Of a stretch of DNA of 64,000 nt, positions 7,798-16,637 are shown piece after piece. The notes below the pieces were generated by a model. It was not told where the DNA came from, searched no databases, and saw nothing but the letters and a program-made list of their open reading frames with translations. Numbering within the stretch: the stretch's first letter is position 1; every line of letters starts with the position of its first letter. The DNA comes from Phytoamicus setariae (GTDB lineage Bacteria > Pseudomonadota > Alphaproteobacteria > Rhizobiales > Rhizobiaceae): assembly GCF_016722925.1 (NCBI RefSeq), contig NZ_JAEQNC010000009.1, positions 186,001 to 250,000 on the forward strand, read 5' to 3'. The position numbers and the translations under genes were made by a program.

Positions 7798-10700
7798 TGC
7801 GCCTGCGTCGCCTCGATCTTACCCGCTACGGCAAATTCACCGATTTTACGATCGATTTTGGTGAGGCGACCGCCGGATCGCCGGATCTGCACATCGTCTA
7901 CGGATTGAACGAGGCCGGAAAATCCACCACGTTCTCGGCGTTCCTCGATCTTCTCTTCGGCATCCCCGAGCGCAGCCAGTACAATTTCCTGCACCAGTAC
8001 AGCACGATGCAGATCGGCGCACGGCTGCAGTTCAACAGCGGCGACCATGAACTGGTCAGGCTCAAGCAGCGCACCGGCAGCCTGCTCGACGAACGCGGCC
8101 AGCCGGTCAACGAAGCCCTGCTGGCATCGGCGCTCGGCGGCATCAACCGCGACGCCTACCGGACGATGTTCTCGCTCGACGACCAGTCCCTCAAGGAGGG
8201 CGGCAACGCCATCATCCAGAGCAAGGGCGATCTCGGCGAATTGCTATTTTCGGCGAGCGCCGGCCTTGCTGGCCTGAGCCGCTCGCTTGCGGCTGCGGGC
8301 GACGATGCCGGCGCGATCTACAAGAAGCGCTCATCGAGCACCCGGGTTGCCGAACTCAAGCGCACCCTCGCCGCCCTGAAATCCCGTCGTGACGAAATCG
8401 ATACGTTCGCCAACGCCTATGCGGCGCTGGTCGGTGCCCACGGCCAGGCTCAGGGCTCGTATGACAAGGCAATGGGCGAACTTGCCGAAGCCCGCAGCAA
8501 ACATGGCGAAATCTCGCGCCTGCTCAATGCGCTGCCGCTGACAGCGGAAGCAGCCCGGCTTGAAACACAGCTTGCCGATTTTGCCGACCTGCCGCGCCCG
8601 CCATCGGACTGGTTCGCGCTGCTGCCCCAACTTTCCCGTGACGAGACGCGCCTTCTGACGCTGGTCGACACTGCCGACCGCACGATCGATACGTTGAAAG
8701 ACGAGATAGAAGCAATTCAGCTTGATGACGGCCTGCTTGCGCTTGCCGGGCGCATCGAGGCTCTGGAGGATGGCCGCGCGCGATACCGTACGGCCGAGAG
8801 CGACCTTCCCAAGCGCAAGGCCGCTCTTGCCGAACAACAGGCATTGCTTTCATCCATTCTCACCACGCTCGAACGCGCGGGCGATCCTGAGCCGAGCCAA
8901 TTGCTCGTACCTGCCTCGTTGACAGGCGCGATCCGCGAACTGATCGAAGCGAGATCCGGAATAGAAGCGCAACTGGCCAGCGCCGAGCGCGAAGTCCTGC
9001 GGGCAAATGACAGTCTGGAGCGCCATCTTGATGAGGAAAAGCACCTCTGCGCCTCTACAAAGGCGCCAGCGCCGGAACTTCTGGCCCGAATTGGTCGTGC
9101 GCTCGCCCAATGGAACCTGCCGCTCGTTCAGTCCCGCCTGGCGGTCGAGGAACGGACGCGCCAGCAGCTCATGCGGGCCTGCGAGGCCCACTTCGCAGCG
9201 CTGAAACCATGGACAGGGGACGCCGCCGCACTGCGCGGGTCGAAAACCGCCGAACCCCGTCAGATCGAGACTTGGCGCATCGCGACGGCGGCCATCGACA
9301 AGCGCGTCGCAGACCATCAGAACCGTTTGCGCGACCTGGCGACGGAAAGACGGGCTTCCGAAACGAAAATTGGGCTGCTCGAGGAAGCCGGGCCGATCGA
9401 CGACACGGAAGCCCTGCAGATACGCCAGGCACGCGATACAGCGTGGCAAGACCATCGCAAGAGGCTCGATGATGAAAGCGCTGGCGCTTTTGAAGTGCAG
9501 ATGCGGCGCGACGATGTGCTTGCGGAACGACGTCTGAGCTGTTCGCGGGATCTGGCCGAGCTGCGCCAGTACAGGCAAGCAGCGACAATGGCCGCCGATT
9601 CGATGGATCGCCATCAGGAACTGCTGGACGAAGCGCGCGCCGAATTGACCTGCTTGACCGACACAATGCGCGGCCATCTGCCGACGCCCGACTTTACCGG
9701 TGCTGACAAAACGGCCGGCGAGATCCTCACGAACTTGGAAAGCTGGGCCAGTCGCCGCAATCAGGCGCTTGACGCCTCGCATGCCTTGCAGCAGTCCGAA
9801 GACGAGACCACGCAGATCCGGCAGGATATCGCGACCCACCGCATCGTCCTCGAAACAGCGATGACAGACGCTGGATCATCTGATGCGACCCAGCTTCAGG
9901 ACATTGAGCTGGCCGAGGCGGCCGCAGCTCTGCTGGCCGAGGCGGAAAAGGTGAATAATGCACAAGGCGCCTTTGCAAAGACGCTGGCGAATCTTGAGCG
10001 TGACCTGATGGAGCGTCAGCGCGACAATGCACAAGCACGCGATGCGATGGATAAATGGCAGGGCGCGTGGAACGCTTCGCTCGGGCAGACATGGTTCAGC
10101 GACAAGGCCGGGTCCGTCGCTTCGATCCGCGAAATCCTGAATGTGCTTGCCGATCTTCCCGGCGCGATCCGCGAGCGCGACCAGCTGGCGCAACGCGTCA
10201 CGACGATGGAGCGCGACCAGGCGGCTTTTCAGGCCGATGTCGAAGCCATCGTCGCCGAACTCGGTCGCCTCGCTTTGCCGACAGATCCCCGGTCCGCCGC
10301 CGACGCGTTGCTGGCCGACCTGGAGGCCAGCCTGCGCGCCCGCCAGATGCGCACGGACAAGGGCGCCGAGCTGGGCCGACAGATTGAGAAAAGGCGCACG
10401 CTCGAATCCGAGCGCGCCCTTCATGAAGCCAGGAAGGCGGAGCTGACGGATTTCTTCGGCACAGACACGTTGACCGCAGTCAATACCTGTCTCGAACAGG
10501 TGCGCAGCAGGCAACAGCTCGAGGATCGGCTATCGACGTTGAAAGACCAGATCGTCAGCGGGCTGCGTGTCGAGACATACCAGCGGGCACAAGACCACCT
10601 CGCTGCAATGGATGCCGCTGCCGCCGAAAGAGACGCGATCGAGCTGGAGCAGCGTATCGATGACCTGACCGAACGCACCAAGCTCCTCTATGCCGAGGTG

Positions 10701-11288
10701 ACGCGAACTGCTGACAAGCTGGAGGCCGTGGGCGGAGACAACTCGGTGGCGGCAATCGAGGCCGAGCGCCGGACGATTTTCCTCGAGATCGAGGACCTTG
10801 CGATCCGCTATCTCAGGCTGAGGACCGGCACGCTGGCAGCCGAGCAGGCACTGTTTGCCTATCGCGAGAAACACCGCAGCTCGATGATGGTGCGGGCCTC
10901 CGAAGCATTTCGCCAGATCACCCGAGGCGAATATACAGGCCTTGCCGCTCGGCCGGACAAGGACAAGGACAAGGAAATCCTGATCGGCATGGCCCGCGAC
11001 GGCGGCTCCAAGCTTGCCGAGGCGATGTCAACGGGAACGCAGTTCCAGCTCTATCTGGCCTTGCGCCTCGCCGGTTACGAGGAATTTGCCGCCGTGCGGC
11101 CCGCAGTACCGTTCATCGCAGACGACATCATGGAAAGCTTTGATGACCCGCGCTCGGAAGAAGTGTTCCGTCTGCTTGGCGAAATGGCGAAAGTCGGTCA
11201 GGTCATCTACCTCACGCACCACCGGCATCTCTGCGACATTGCCAGCGAAGTCGTGCCGGGCGTGAAAATTCACGACATCAACGGATAA
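7797..11288 (+). CDS. YhaN-like AAA ATPase with coiled coils (SMC/Rad50-type partner)
   Basis: This is a 1163-residue ATPase. Walker A GLNEAGKST is at 36-44. Long charged, heptad-rich stretches occupy about residues 200-1000, and the C-terminal part holds an ABC-like signature (AEAMSTGTQFQLYLALRLA), Walker B (VPFIADDIMESFDD) and an H-loop region (IYLTHHRH). This is the split ATPase head plus coiled-coil layout of Rad50/SbcC. The true start is the ATG at 7797 overlapping the nuclease stop; the longer open frame to 7320 is only antecedent sequence. Together with YhaO it should form a DNA-end processing complex. Confidence 0.87.
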   Translation: MRLRRLDLTRYGKFTDFTIDFGEATAGSPDLHIVYGLNEAGKSTTFSAFLDLLFGIPERSQYNFLHQYSTMQIGARLQFNSGDHELVRLKQRTGSLLDERGQPVNEALLASALGGINRDAYRTMFSLDDQSLKEGGNAIIQSKGDLGELLFSASAGLAGLSRSLAAAGDDAGAIYKKRSSSTRVAELKRTLAALKSRRDEIDTFANAYAALVGAHGQAQGSYDKAMGELAEARSKHGEISRLLNALPLTAEAARLETQLADFADLPRPPSDWFALLPQLSRDETRLLTLVDTADRTIDTLKDEIEAIQLDDGLLALAGRIEALEDGRARYRTAESDLPKRKAALAEQQALLSSILTTLERAGDPEPSQLLVPASLTGAIRELIEARSGIEAQLASAEREVLRANDSLERHLDEEKHLCASTKAPAPELLARIGRALAQWNLPLVQSRLAVEERTRQQLMRACEAHFAALKPWTGDAAALRGSKTAEPRQIETWRIATAAIDKRVADHQNRLRDLATERRASETKIGLLEEAGPIDDTEALQIRQARDTAWQDHRKRLDDESAGAFEVQMRRDDVLAERRLSCSRDLAELRQYRQAATMAADSMDRHQELLDEARAELTCLTDTMRGHLPTPDFTGADKTAGEILTNLESWASRRNQALDASHALQQSEDETTQIRQDIATHRIVLETAMTDAGSSDATQLQDIELAEAAAALLAEAEKVNNAQGAFAKTLANLERDLMERQRDNAQARDAMDKWQGAWNASLGQTWFSDKAGSVASIREILNVLADLPGAIRERDQLAQRVTTMERDQAAFQADVEAIVAELGRLALPTDPRSAADALLADLEASLRARQMRTDKGAELGRQIEKRRTLESERALHEARKAELTDFFGTDTLTAVNTCLEQVRSRQQLEDRLSTLKDQIVSGLRVETYQRAQDHLAAMDAAAAERDAIELEQRIDDLTERTKLLYAEVTRTADKLEAVGGDNSVAAIEAERRTIFLEIEDLAIRYLRLRTGTLAAEQALFAYREKHRSSMMVRASEAFRQITRGEYTGLAARPDKDKDKEILIGMARDGGSKLAEAMSTGTQFQLYLALRLAGYEEFAAVRPAVPFIADDIMESFDDPRSEEVFRLLGEMAKVGQVIYLTHHRHLCDIASEVVPGVKIHDING

Positions 11289-11387
11289 CGAGGCCACCGA
11301 CGGCCTCATTTGTCTCCGTCTGCAAATTTCCACTTGAGAGAACCTGCCGAAATCGATTGAAAGGCCTGAAATAAGGACTTGGATTCG

Positions 11388-12161
11388 ATGACGACAGAAA
11401 CGTGGATAGAGATTCAGCAAGGACGGCTGTTTGCCAAGTGCTGGGGAACCGGCATCGAAACCGGCGCCCGCGCTCCAATCCTGCTGTTCCACGACTCTCT
11501 GGGTAGCGTTCAGCTCTGGCGCGATTTTCCCAGGCATCTTGCCCATGCGACAAGTCGGCAGGTGATTGCCTACGACCGGCTGGGTTTTGGCAAGTCCGAC
11601 CCGCGTTCCGACAGACTCACCCTCGATTTTATCCAGGAAGAGGCGAAGGCGATTATTCCGGCATTGCAGGACCAGTTGGGTTTCGACCGGTTTGTGGCCT
11701 TTGGGCACAGTGTCGGTGGCGGAATGGCGATCGCTGCGGCAAGTTCCCATCCTGCGTCGTGTCAGGCGCTGGTGACGGAATCAGGGCAAGCCTTTGTAGA
11801 GGATCGTACGCTCGAAGGCATCCGCGAGGCAAAGCGGGCGTTTGCCATGCCCGGCCAGATCGATCGCCTGAAAAAGTATCACGGCGACAAGGCCGAGTGG
11901 GTGCTGAACGCGTGGACCGAGACCTGGCTCTCCCCGCAATTTGCGGACTGGAGCCTTGATGCTGAACTATCTGCAGTGCTGTGCCCTGTGCTTGCAATCC
12001 ACGGCGACAAGGACGAATTCGGCTCGATAGAACATCCGCGTCGCATCGCAGCGGCGGTCGCCGGGCCTGCGACGGTGGAAATCCTGGCGGATTGCGGACA
12101 CGTGCCGCATCGAGAGAAGGAAAACGATGTCCTCGACAAAGTCGCGGCGTTTCTCAGCTAG
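11388..12161 (+). CDS. Alpha/beta hydrolase
   Basis: This 257-residue protein has the alpha/beta-hydrolase fold. The nucleophile elbow GHSVGGG centres on Ser near residue 109. A candidate acidic residue lies in the HGDKDEFGS region, and the catalytic His is in ADCGHVPHREK near the C-terminus. The oxyanion region appears as LFHDSLGSVQLW. The ATG at 11388 has AAGGA about 9 bases upstream; an in-frame TTG at 11379 is less likely. The substrate is unknown. It follows yhaN by 99 bases on the same strand and may or may not share its transcript. Confidence 0.82.
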   Translation: MTTETWIEIQQGRLFAKCWGTGIETGARAPILLFHDSLGSVQLWRDFPRHLAHATSRQVIAYDRLGFGKSDPRSDRLTLDFIQEEAKAIIPALQDQLGFDRFVAFGHSVGGGMAIAAASSHPASCQALVTESGQAFVEDRTLEGIREAKRAFAMPGQIDRLKKYHGDKAEWVLNAWTETWLSPQFADWSLDAELSAVLCPVLAIHGDKDEFGSIEHPRRIAAAVAGPATVEILADCGHVPHREKENDVLDKVAAFLS

Positions 12162-12181
12162 ATAGGGCTGCCGTTTCGGCC

Positions 12182-12661
12182 TTATCTGGAAGATACCGAG
12201 CGCCCGCTTTCCTTGACCGACTCCATCGCCACCGATGTCGAGGTGCTGGCGACATGCGGCAGGCTGGAGATCTTTTCGCCGAGCACCTGCCGGTACTTGC
12301 GGATATCCGACGTCCGGACCTTGAGGAGATAATCGAAGCGGCCGGCGATCATGTGGCACTCCTCGACTTCCTTGATCTTCTTGACCGCAGTATTAAACTC
12401 GTTGAGCGCCTTCTCCTTGGTATCGGAGAGTTTGACTTCGGCGTAGGCGACGTGATCGACGCCAAGCTTGCGCGGGTTGAGCACGGCGCGAAAACCTTCG
12501 ATATAGCCTTCTTCGATCAGCCTGTTCATGCGCAGCTTGCACGGCGTCTGGGACAATCCGACAGCCCTGGAAATGTCGGTGATGGACATCCGCCCGTCCT
12601 CGACCAGCAGATCAAGAATCTTCTGATCGAAGTAGTCTATTTCACCATCCACAGCGCCCAT
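12182..12661 (-). CDS. putR: Lrp/AsnC-family regulator of proline catabolism (PutR-like)
   Basis: This 159-residue regulator has an N-terminal winged HTH (DYFDQKILDLLVEDGRMS, then GLSQTPCKLRMNRL) and a C-terminal RAM/AsnC effector domain (VKKIKEVEECHMIAGRFDYL). I choose ATG 12661 because Lrp proteins begin about here; the open frame extends upstream without family resemblance. It is divergent from putA, as PutR is in Agrobacterium and Rhizobium, where it activates putA in the presence of proline. The symbol rests on this arrangement and on family membership. Confidence 0.8.
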   Translation of the reverse strand: MGAVDGEIDYFDQKILDLLVEDGRMSITDISRAVGLSQTPCKLRMNRLIEEGYIEGFRAVLNPRKLGVDHVAYAEVKLSDTKEKALNEFNTAVKKIKEVEECHMIAGRFDYLLKVRTSDIRKYRQVLGEKISSLPHVASTSTSVAMESVKESGRSVSSR

Positions 12662-12894
12662 ACCGACGAATTCCACCTTAGTATCTCTACATTTCTGCAA
12701 AGTACGAATGTTTTCATCCCATTTCAAGTGAGAAACACCAAAAGCGTTCTGGTAGGTTCCCCGCGACTGCATATTGGAAGGCGCAACCGGCATCGATCTG
12801 GTAGGATTGAACCCGCGTGGCCGCATGCCAACTGCCTTCGAAAGCTCGGATTTACAGCAACAGTTCTGAAATCGCCGCACAGAGGTCAATTGAG
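12662..12894. promoter_or_regulatory. Divergent putR/putA promoter region
   Basis: This is a 233-base gap between the divergent putR and putA starts. It is more AT-rich than the genes around it, as expected of a promoter, but I could not define an individual Lrp-type half-site with confidence. AGAGG about 10 bases before the putA ATG is the probable ribosome site. Confidence 0.5.
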
Positions 12895-15800
12895 ATGAAC
12901 ACACAAGCCAACAAAACCCGGACCGACCTTTTTGCAGCGTTCGCGCCTGCAGTCCAGGCGCAGAGCGCGCTGCGCCAAACGATCACGGCAGCCTACCGAC
13001 GCGACGAGGCGGAATGCCTCAAGCCGCTGATCGAGGCTGCCACCGTCTCGCCGCGCCTGAGAGAAACCTCGGCAAGCACGGCCCGCAAGCTGATCGAGGC
13101 GCTGCGCGCCAAGCACAAGGGCTCGGGCGTCGAAGGACTGGTTCACGAATACTCCCTGTCGAGCCAGGAAGGCGTGGCGCTGATGTGTCTGGCTGAGGCG
13201 CTGCTGCGCATTCCCGACACCGAAACCCGCGACGCGCTGATCCGCGACAAGATCGCCGAAGGTGACTGGAAGTCCCATATCGGCGGCGGCAAGTCTCTGT
13301 TCGTCAATGCGGCGACCTGGGGTCTCGTGGTCACCGGCAAGTTGACCTCGACCGTCAACGACCGCAGCCTGTCGGCCGCGCTGACACGCCTGATCGCGCG
13401 GGCCGGCGAACCGGTCATCCGTCGCGGCGTCGACATGGCCATGCGCATGATGGGCGAGCAATTCGTCACCGGCGAGACCATCGACGAAGCGCTCCGCCGC
13501 TCCAAGGCCCTTGAGCAGAAGGGATTCCGCTATTCATACGACATGCTCGGCGAAGCCGCCACCACGGCCGCCGACGCCGAACGCTATTTCAAGGACTACG
13601 AGAACGCCATCCATGCCATCGGCAAGGCATCGGCCGGACGCGGCATCTATGAAGGACCGGGCATTTCCATCAAGCTTTCGGCGCTGCATCCCCGCTACGC
13701 GCGCTCGCAGGCCGATCGGGTGATGGGCGAATTGCTGCCGAAGGTCAAAGCACTCGCTCAGATCGCCAAGAGCTACGACATCGGCCTCAACATCGATGCC
13801 GAAGAAGCCGACCGTCTGGAAATCTCGCTCGATATCCTTGAAAGCCTGTGCCTCGACCGCGATCTGGCTGGTTGGAACGGTGTCGGCTTCGTCGTTCAGG
13901 CCTATGGCAAGCGCTGCCCCTTCGTGCTGGATTTTATCATCGATCTGGCGCGCCGGGCTAACCGCCGCATCATGGTCCGCCTGGTCAAGGGCGCCTATTG
14001 GGATGCGGAGATCAAGCGCGCCCAGCTCGACGGTCTGGAAAGCTTCCCGGTCTTCACCCGCAAGATCCATACCGACATTTCCTACATAGCCTGCGCCCGG
14101 AAGCTGCTCGCCGCGACCGACTTCGTCTTCCCGCAGTTCGCCACCCACAATGCCCAGACGCTCGCCTCAATCTACCATCTGGCCGGGAACGATTTCCAGG
14201 TCGGCAAGTACGAGTTCCAATGCCTGCATGGCATGGGCGAACCGCTCTATGACGAGGTCGTCGGCAAGGAAAATCTCGATCGCCCTTGCCGCATCTATGC
14301 GCCGGTCGGCACGCATGAAACGTTGCTCGCCTATCTCGTCCGCCGCCTGCTGGAAAACGGCGCGAACTCGTCCTTCGTCAATCGTATCGCCGATCCCAAG
14401 GTGTCGATCGACGAACTGGTGGCCGATCCCGTCGATCTGGCGCGCGCGCTGCCGGTGGTGGGTGCTGGCCATGACCAGATCGCGCTTCCGGCCAATATCT
14501 TCGGCGCCAACCGGACCAATTCGGCGGGCCTCGACCTGTCGAACGAAGTCACCCTCGAGGATCTTGCCGCGGCGTTGAGGGCCTCGACAACCATCGACTG
14601 GCATGCACGCACACAGTTGGCGACCGGACCCGTCACCCGCGCCGCGCGACCCGTGCTCAATCCGGGCGACCGCCGCGACACAGTCGGGATCGTCGAGGAG
14701 GCTTCCGACGACGATGCCAAGCAGGCCGTGCGGTTGGCCGCAGAAGCGACCGCAGGATGGGCCGGTGTCCAGCCATGGGACAGGGCCGCATGCCTCGATC
14801 GTGCAGCCGACATCATGCAGGGCCGCATCCAGACGCTGCTCGGGCTGATCATGCGCGAAGCCGGCAAGTCCGCTCCGAATGCAATCGCTGAAGTCCGCGA
14901 AGCGGTGGATTTCCTGCGCTATTATGCCGAACAGACCCGCCGCACGCTCGGCCCGGCTCACAAGCCGCTCGGCCCGGTGGTCTGCATCAGCCCGTGGAAC
15001 TTCCCGCTGGCGATCTTCACCGGACAGGTTGCGGCAGCGCTCGTCGCGGGCAACCCAGTCTTGGCCAAGCCCGCCGAAGAGACCCCGCTGATCGCCGCGG
15101 AAGCTGTGCGCATCCTGCATGAAGCCGGCATCCCGGCAAGCGCCCTGCAGTTCCTGCCTGGCGACGGCCGGGTTGGCGCAGCGCTGGTGGGTGCTGCGGA
15201 AACGGCCGGCGTGATGTTTACCGGCTCCACGGAAGTGGCGCGCCTCATCCAGGCGCAGCTCTCAGATCGGCTTTCCGCTACGGGCCGGCCGATCCCGCTG
15301 ATTGCCGAAACCGGCGGGCAAAATGCGATGATCGTCGATTCCTCTGCGCTTGCCGAACAGGTCGTCGGCGACGTGATCGCCTCGGCCTTCGACAGCGCCG
15401 GCCAGCGCTGCTCGGCGCTGCGCGTCCTCTGCCTACAGGACGATGTTGCCGACCGGACGCTGACCATGCTCAAGGGCGCTCTCAAGGAATTAAGCATCGG
15501 CCGCACCGACCGTCTGGCTGTTGACGTCGGCCCCGTCATCACCGACGAGGCCAAGGGCATCATCGAAAAGCACATCGATGCAATGCGCGGCCTCGGCCGC
15601 ACCGTCGAGCAGGTCGTCCTCGCCGGCGAAACGCAGGAGGGCACCTTCGTGCCGCCGACGATCATCGAACTCGACAAGCTTTCCGACCTGAAGCGCGAAG
15701 TCTTCGGCCCGGTCCTGCATGTGATCCGCTACAAGCGCGAAAACGTCGACCGCCTGATCGATGACATCAACGCGACCGGCTACGGACTGACCTTCGGCCT

Positions 15801-16578
15801 GCACACGCGCCTTGACGATACGATTGCGCATGTGACCAGCCGCATCAAGGCGGGCAACCTCTATGTCAACCGCAACGTCATCGGCGCCGTCGTCGGCGTC
15901 CAGCCATTCGGTGGCCGTGGCCTGTCCGGCACAGGACCAAAGGCGGGCGGTCCGCTCTATCTCGGCCGTCTGGTGCAGGTGCCGCCGGTGCCGCCGCATC
16001 ACAGCTCGGTCCATACCGATGCCGCACTTCTGGATTTCGCTCTGTGGCTCGACGGCAAGGGCGCCAAGGCTGCAGCAGAGGTCGCCCGCGACTACGGCAG
16101 CAGCTCGGCTCTCGGCCTGATCTCGGAGCTTCCCGGCCCTGTCGGCGAAAGAAACCTCTACGCGCTTCATCCGCGCGGCCGCATCCTGCTGGTTCCGCAA
16201 ACAGAGGGCGGCCTTCACCAGCAACTCGCAGCAGCACTGGCCACCGGCAACAGCGTCGTCATCGATGCCGCATCCGGTCTGGAACCGTCGTTGAAGGGTC
16301 TGCCGCAGACAGTGGCGGCGCGCCTCTCCTGGGCGAAGGACTGGTCAGTTGCCGGTCCATTTGCGGGCGCCCTCGTCGAAGGCGATGCAGAACGGGTACG
16401 CGCGGTCAACAAGCAGATCGCCGGGCTGCCCGGCCCGCTGGTTCTGGTGCAATCTGCATCGTCAGCCGAAATCGCCGGTGGTCAGGCCTATTGCCTGAAC
16501 TGGCTTCTCGAGGAAGTCTCGACCTCGATCAACACGGCAGCGGCCGGCGGCAATGCCAGCCTGATGTCGATTGGCTGA
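12895..16578 (+). CDS. putA: Bifunctional proline dehydrogenase / P5C dehydrogenase PutA
   Basis: This 1227-residue enzyme oxidises proline to glutamate in two steps. The N-terminal half is a FAD-dependent proline dehydrogenase barrel (for example GPGISIKLSALHPRY near 255 and LVKGAYWDAEIK near 365). The C-terminal half is an NAD-dependent aldehyde dehydrogenase, with PWNFPLAI near 700, catalytic Glu in LIAETGGQNA and catalytic Cys in SAGQRCSALR. There is no N-terminal ribbon-helix-helix DNA-binding domain, so it cannot repress itself like enterobacterial PutA, in line with a separate PutR. Start ATG 12895. Confidence 0.95.
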   Translation: MNTQANKTRTDLFAAFAPAVQAQSALRQTITAAYRRDEAECLKPLIEAATVSPRLRETSASTARKLIEALRAKHKGSGVEGLVHEYSLSSQEGVALMCLAEALLRIPDTETRDALIRDKIAEGDWKSHIGGGKSLFVNAATWGLVVTGKLTSTVNDRSLSAALTRLIARAGEPVIRRGVDMAMRMMGEQFVTGETIDEALRRSKALEQKGFRYSYDMLGEAATTAADAERYFKDYENAIHAIGKASAGRGIYEGPGISIKLSALHPRYARSQADRVMGELLPKVKALAQIAKSYDIGLNIDAEEADRLEISLDILESLCLDRDLAGWNGVGFVVQAYGKRCPFVLDFIIDLARRANRRIMVRLVKGAYWDAEIKRAQLDGLESFPVFTRKIHTDISYIACARKLLAATDFVFPQFATHNAQTLASIYHLAGNDFQVGKYEFQCLHGMGEPLYDEVVGKENLDRPCRIYAPVGTHETLLAYLVRRLLENGANSSFVNRIADPKVSIDELVADPVDLARALPVVGAGHDQIALPANIFGANRTNSAGLDLSNEVTLEDLAAALRASTTIDWHARTQLATGPVTRAARPVLNPGDRRDTVGIVEEASDDDAKQAVRLAAEATAGWAGVQPWDRAACLDRAADIMQGRIQTLLGLIMREAGKSAPNAIAEVREAVDFLRYYAEQTRRTLGPAHKPLGPVVCISPWNFPLAIFTGQVAAALVAGNPVLAKPAEETPLIAAEAVRILHEAGIPASALQFLPGDGRVGAALVGAAETAGVMFTGSTEVARLIQAQLSDRLSATGRPIPLIAETGGQNAMIVDSSALAEQVVGDVIASAFDSAGQRCSALRVLCLQDDVADRTLTMLKGALKELSIGRTDRLAVDVGPVITDEAKGIIEKHIDAMRGLGRTVEQVVLAGETQEGTFVPPTIIELDKLSDLKREVFGPVLHVIRYKRENVDRLIDDINATGYGLTFGLHTRLDDTIAHVTSRIKAGNLYVNRNVIGAVVGVQPFGGRGLSGTGPKAGGPLYLGRLVQVPPVPPHHSSVHTDAALLDFALWLDGKGAKAAAEVARDYGSSSALGLISELPGPVGERNLYALHPRGRILLVPQTEGGLHQQLAAALATGNSVVIDAASGLEPSLKGLPQTVAARLSWAKDWSVAGPFAGALVEGDAERVRAVNKQIAGLPGPLVLVQSASSAEIAGGQAYCLNWLLEEVSTSINTAAAGGNASLMSIG

Positions 16579-16592
16579 TACGGCCAGTCTTG

Positions 16593-16637
16593 AAAAACCA
16601 CCCGGCGGATATGTCCGCCGGGTGGTTCTCAGTTTTT
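16593..16637. terminator. Bidirectional terminator between putA and the amidohydrolase gene
   Basis: A perfect 14-bp stem (AACCACCCGGCGGA, loop TATG, TCCGCCGGGTGGTT; 16596-16627) is flanked by AAAAA on the left and a GTTTTT run on the right. It lies between converging genes, so it can stop transcription from both sides. Confidence 0.9.
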
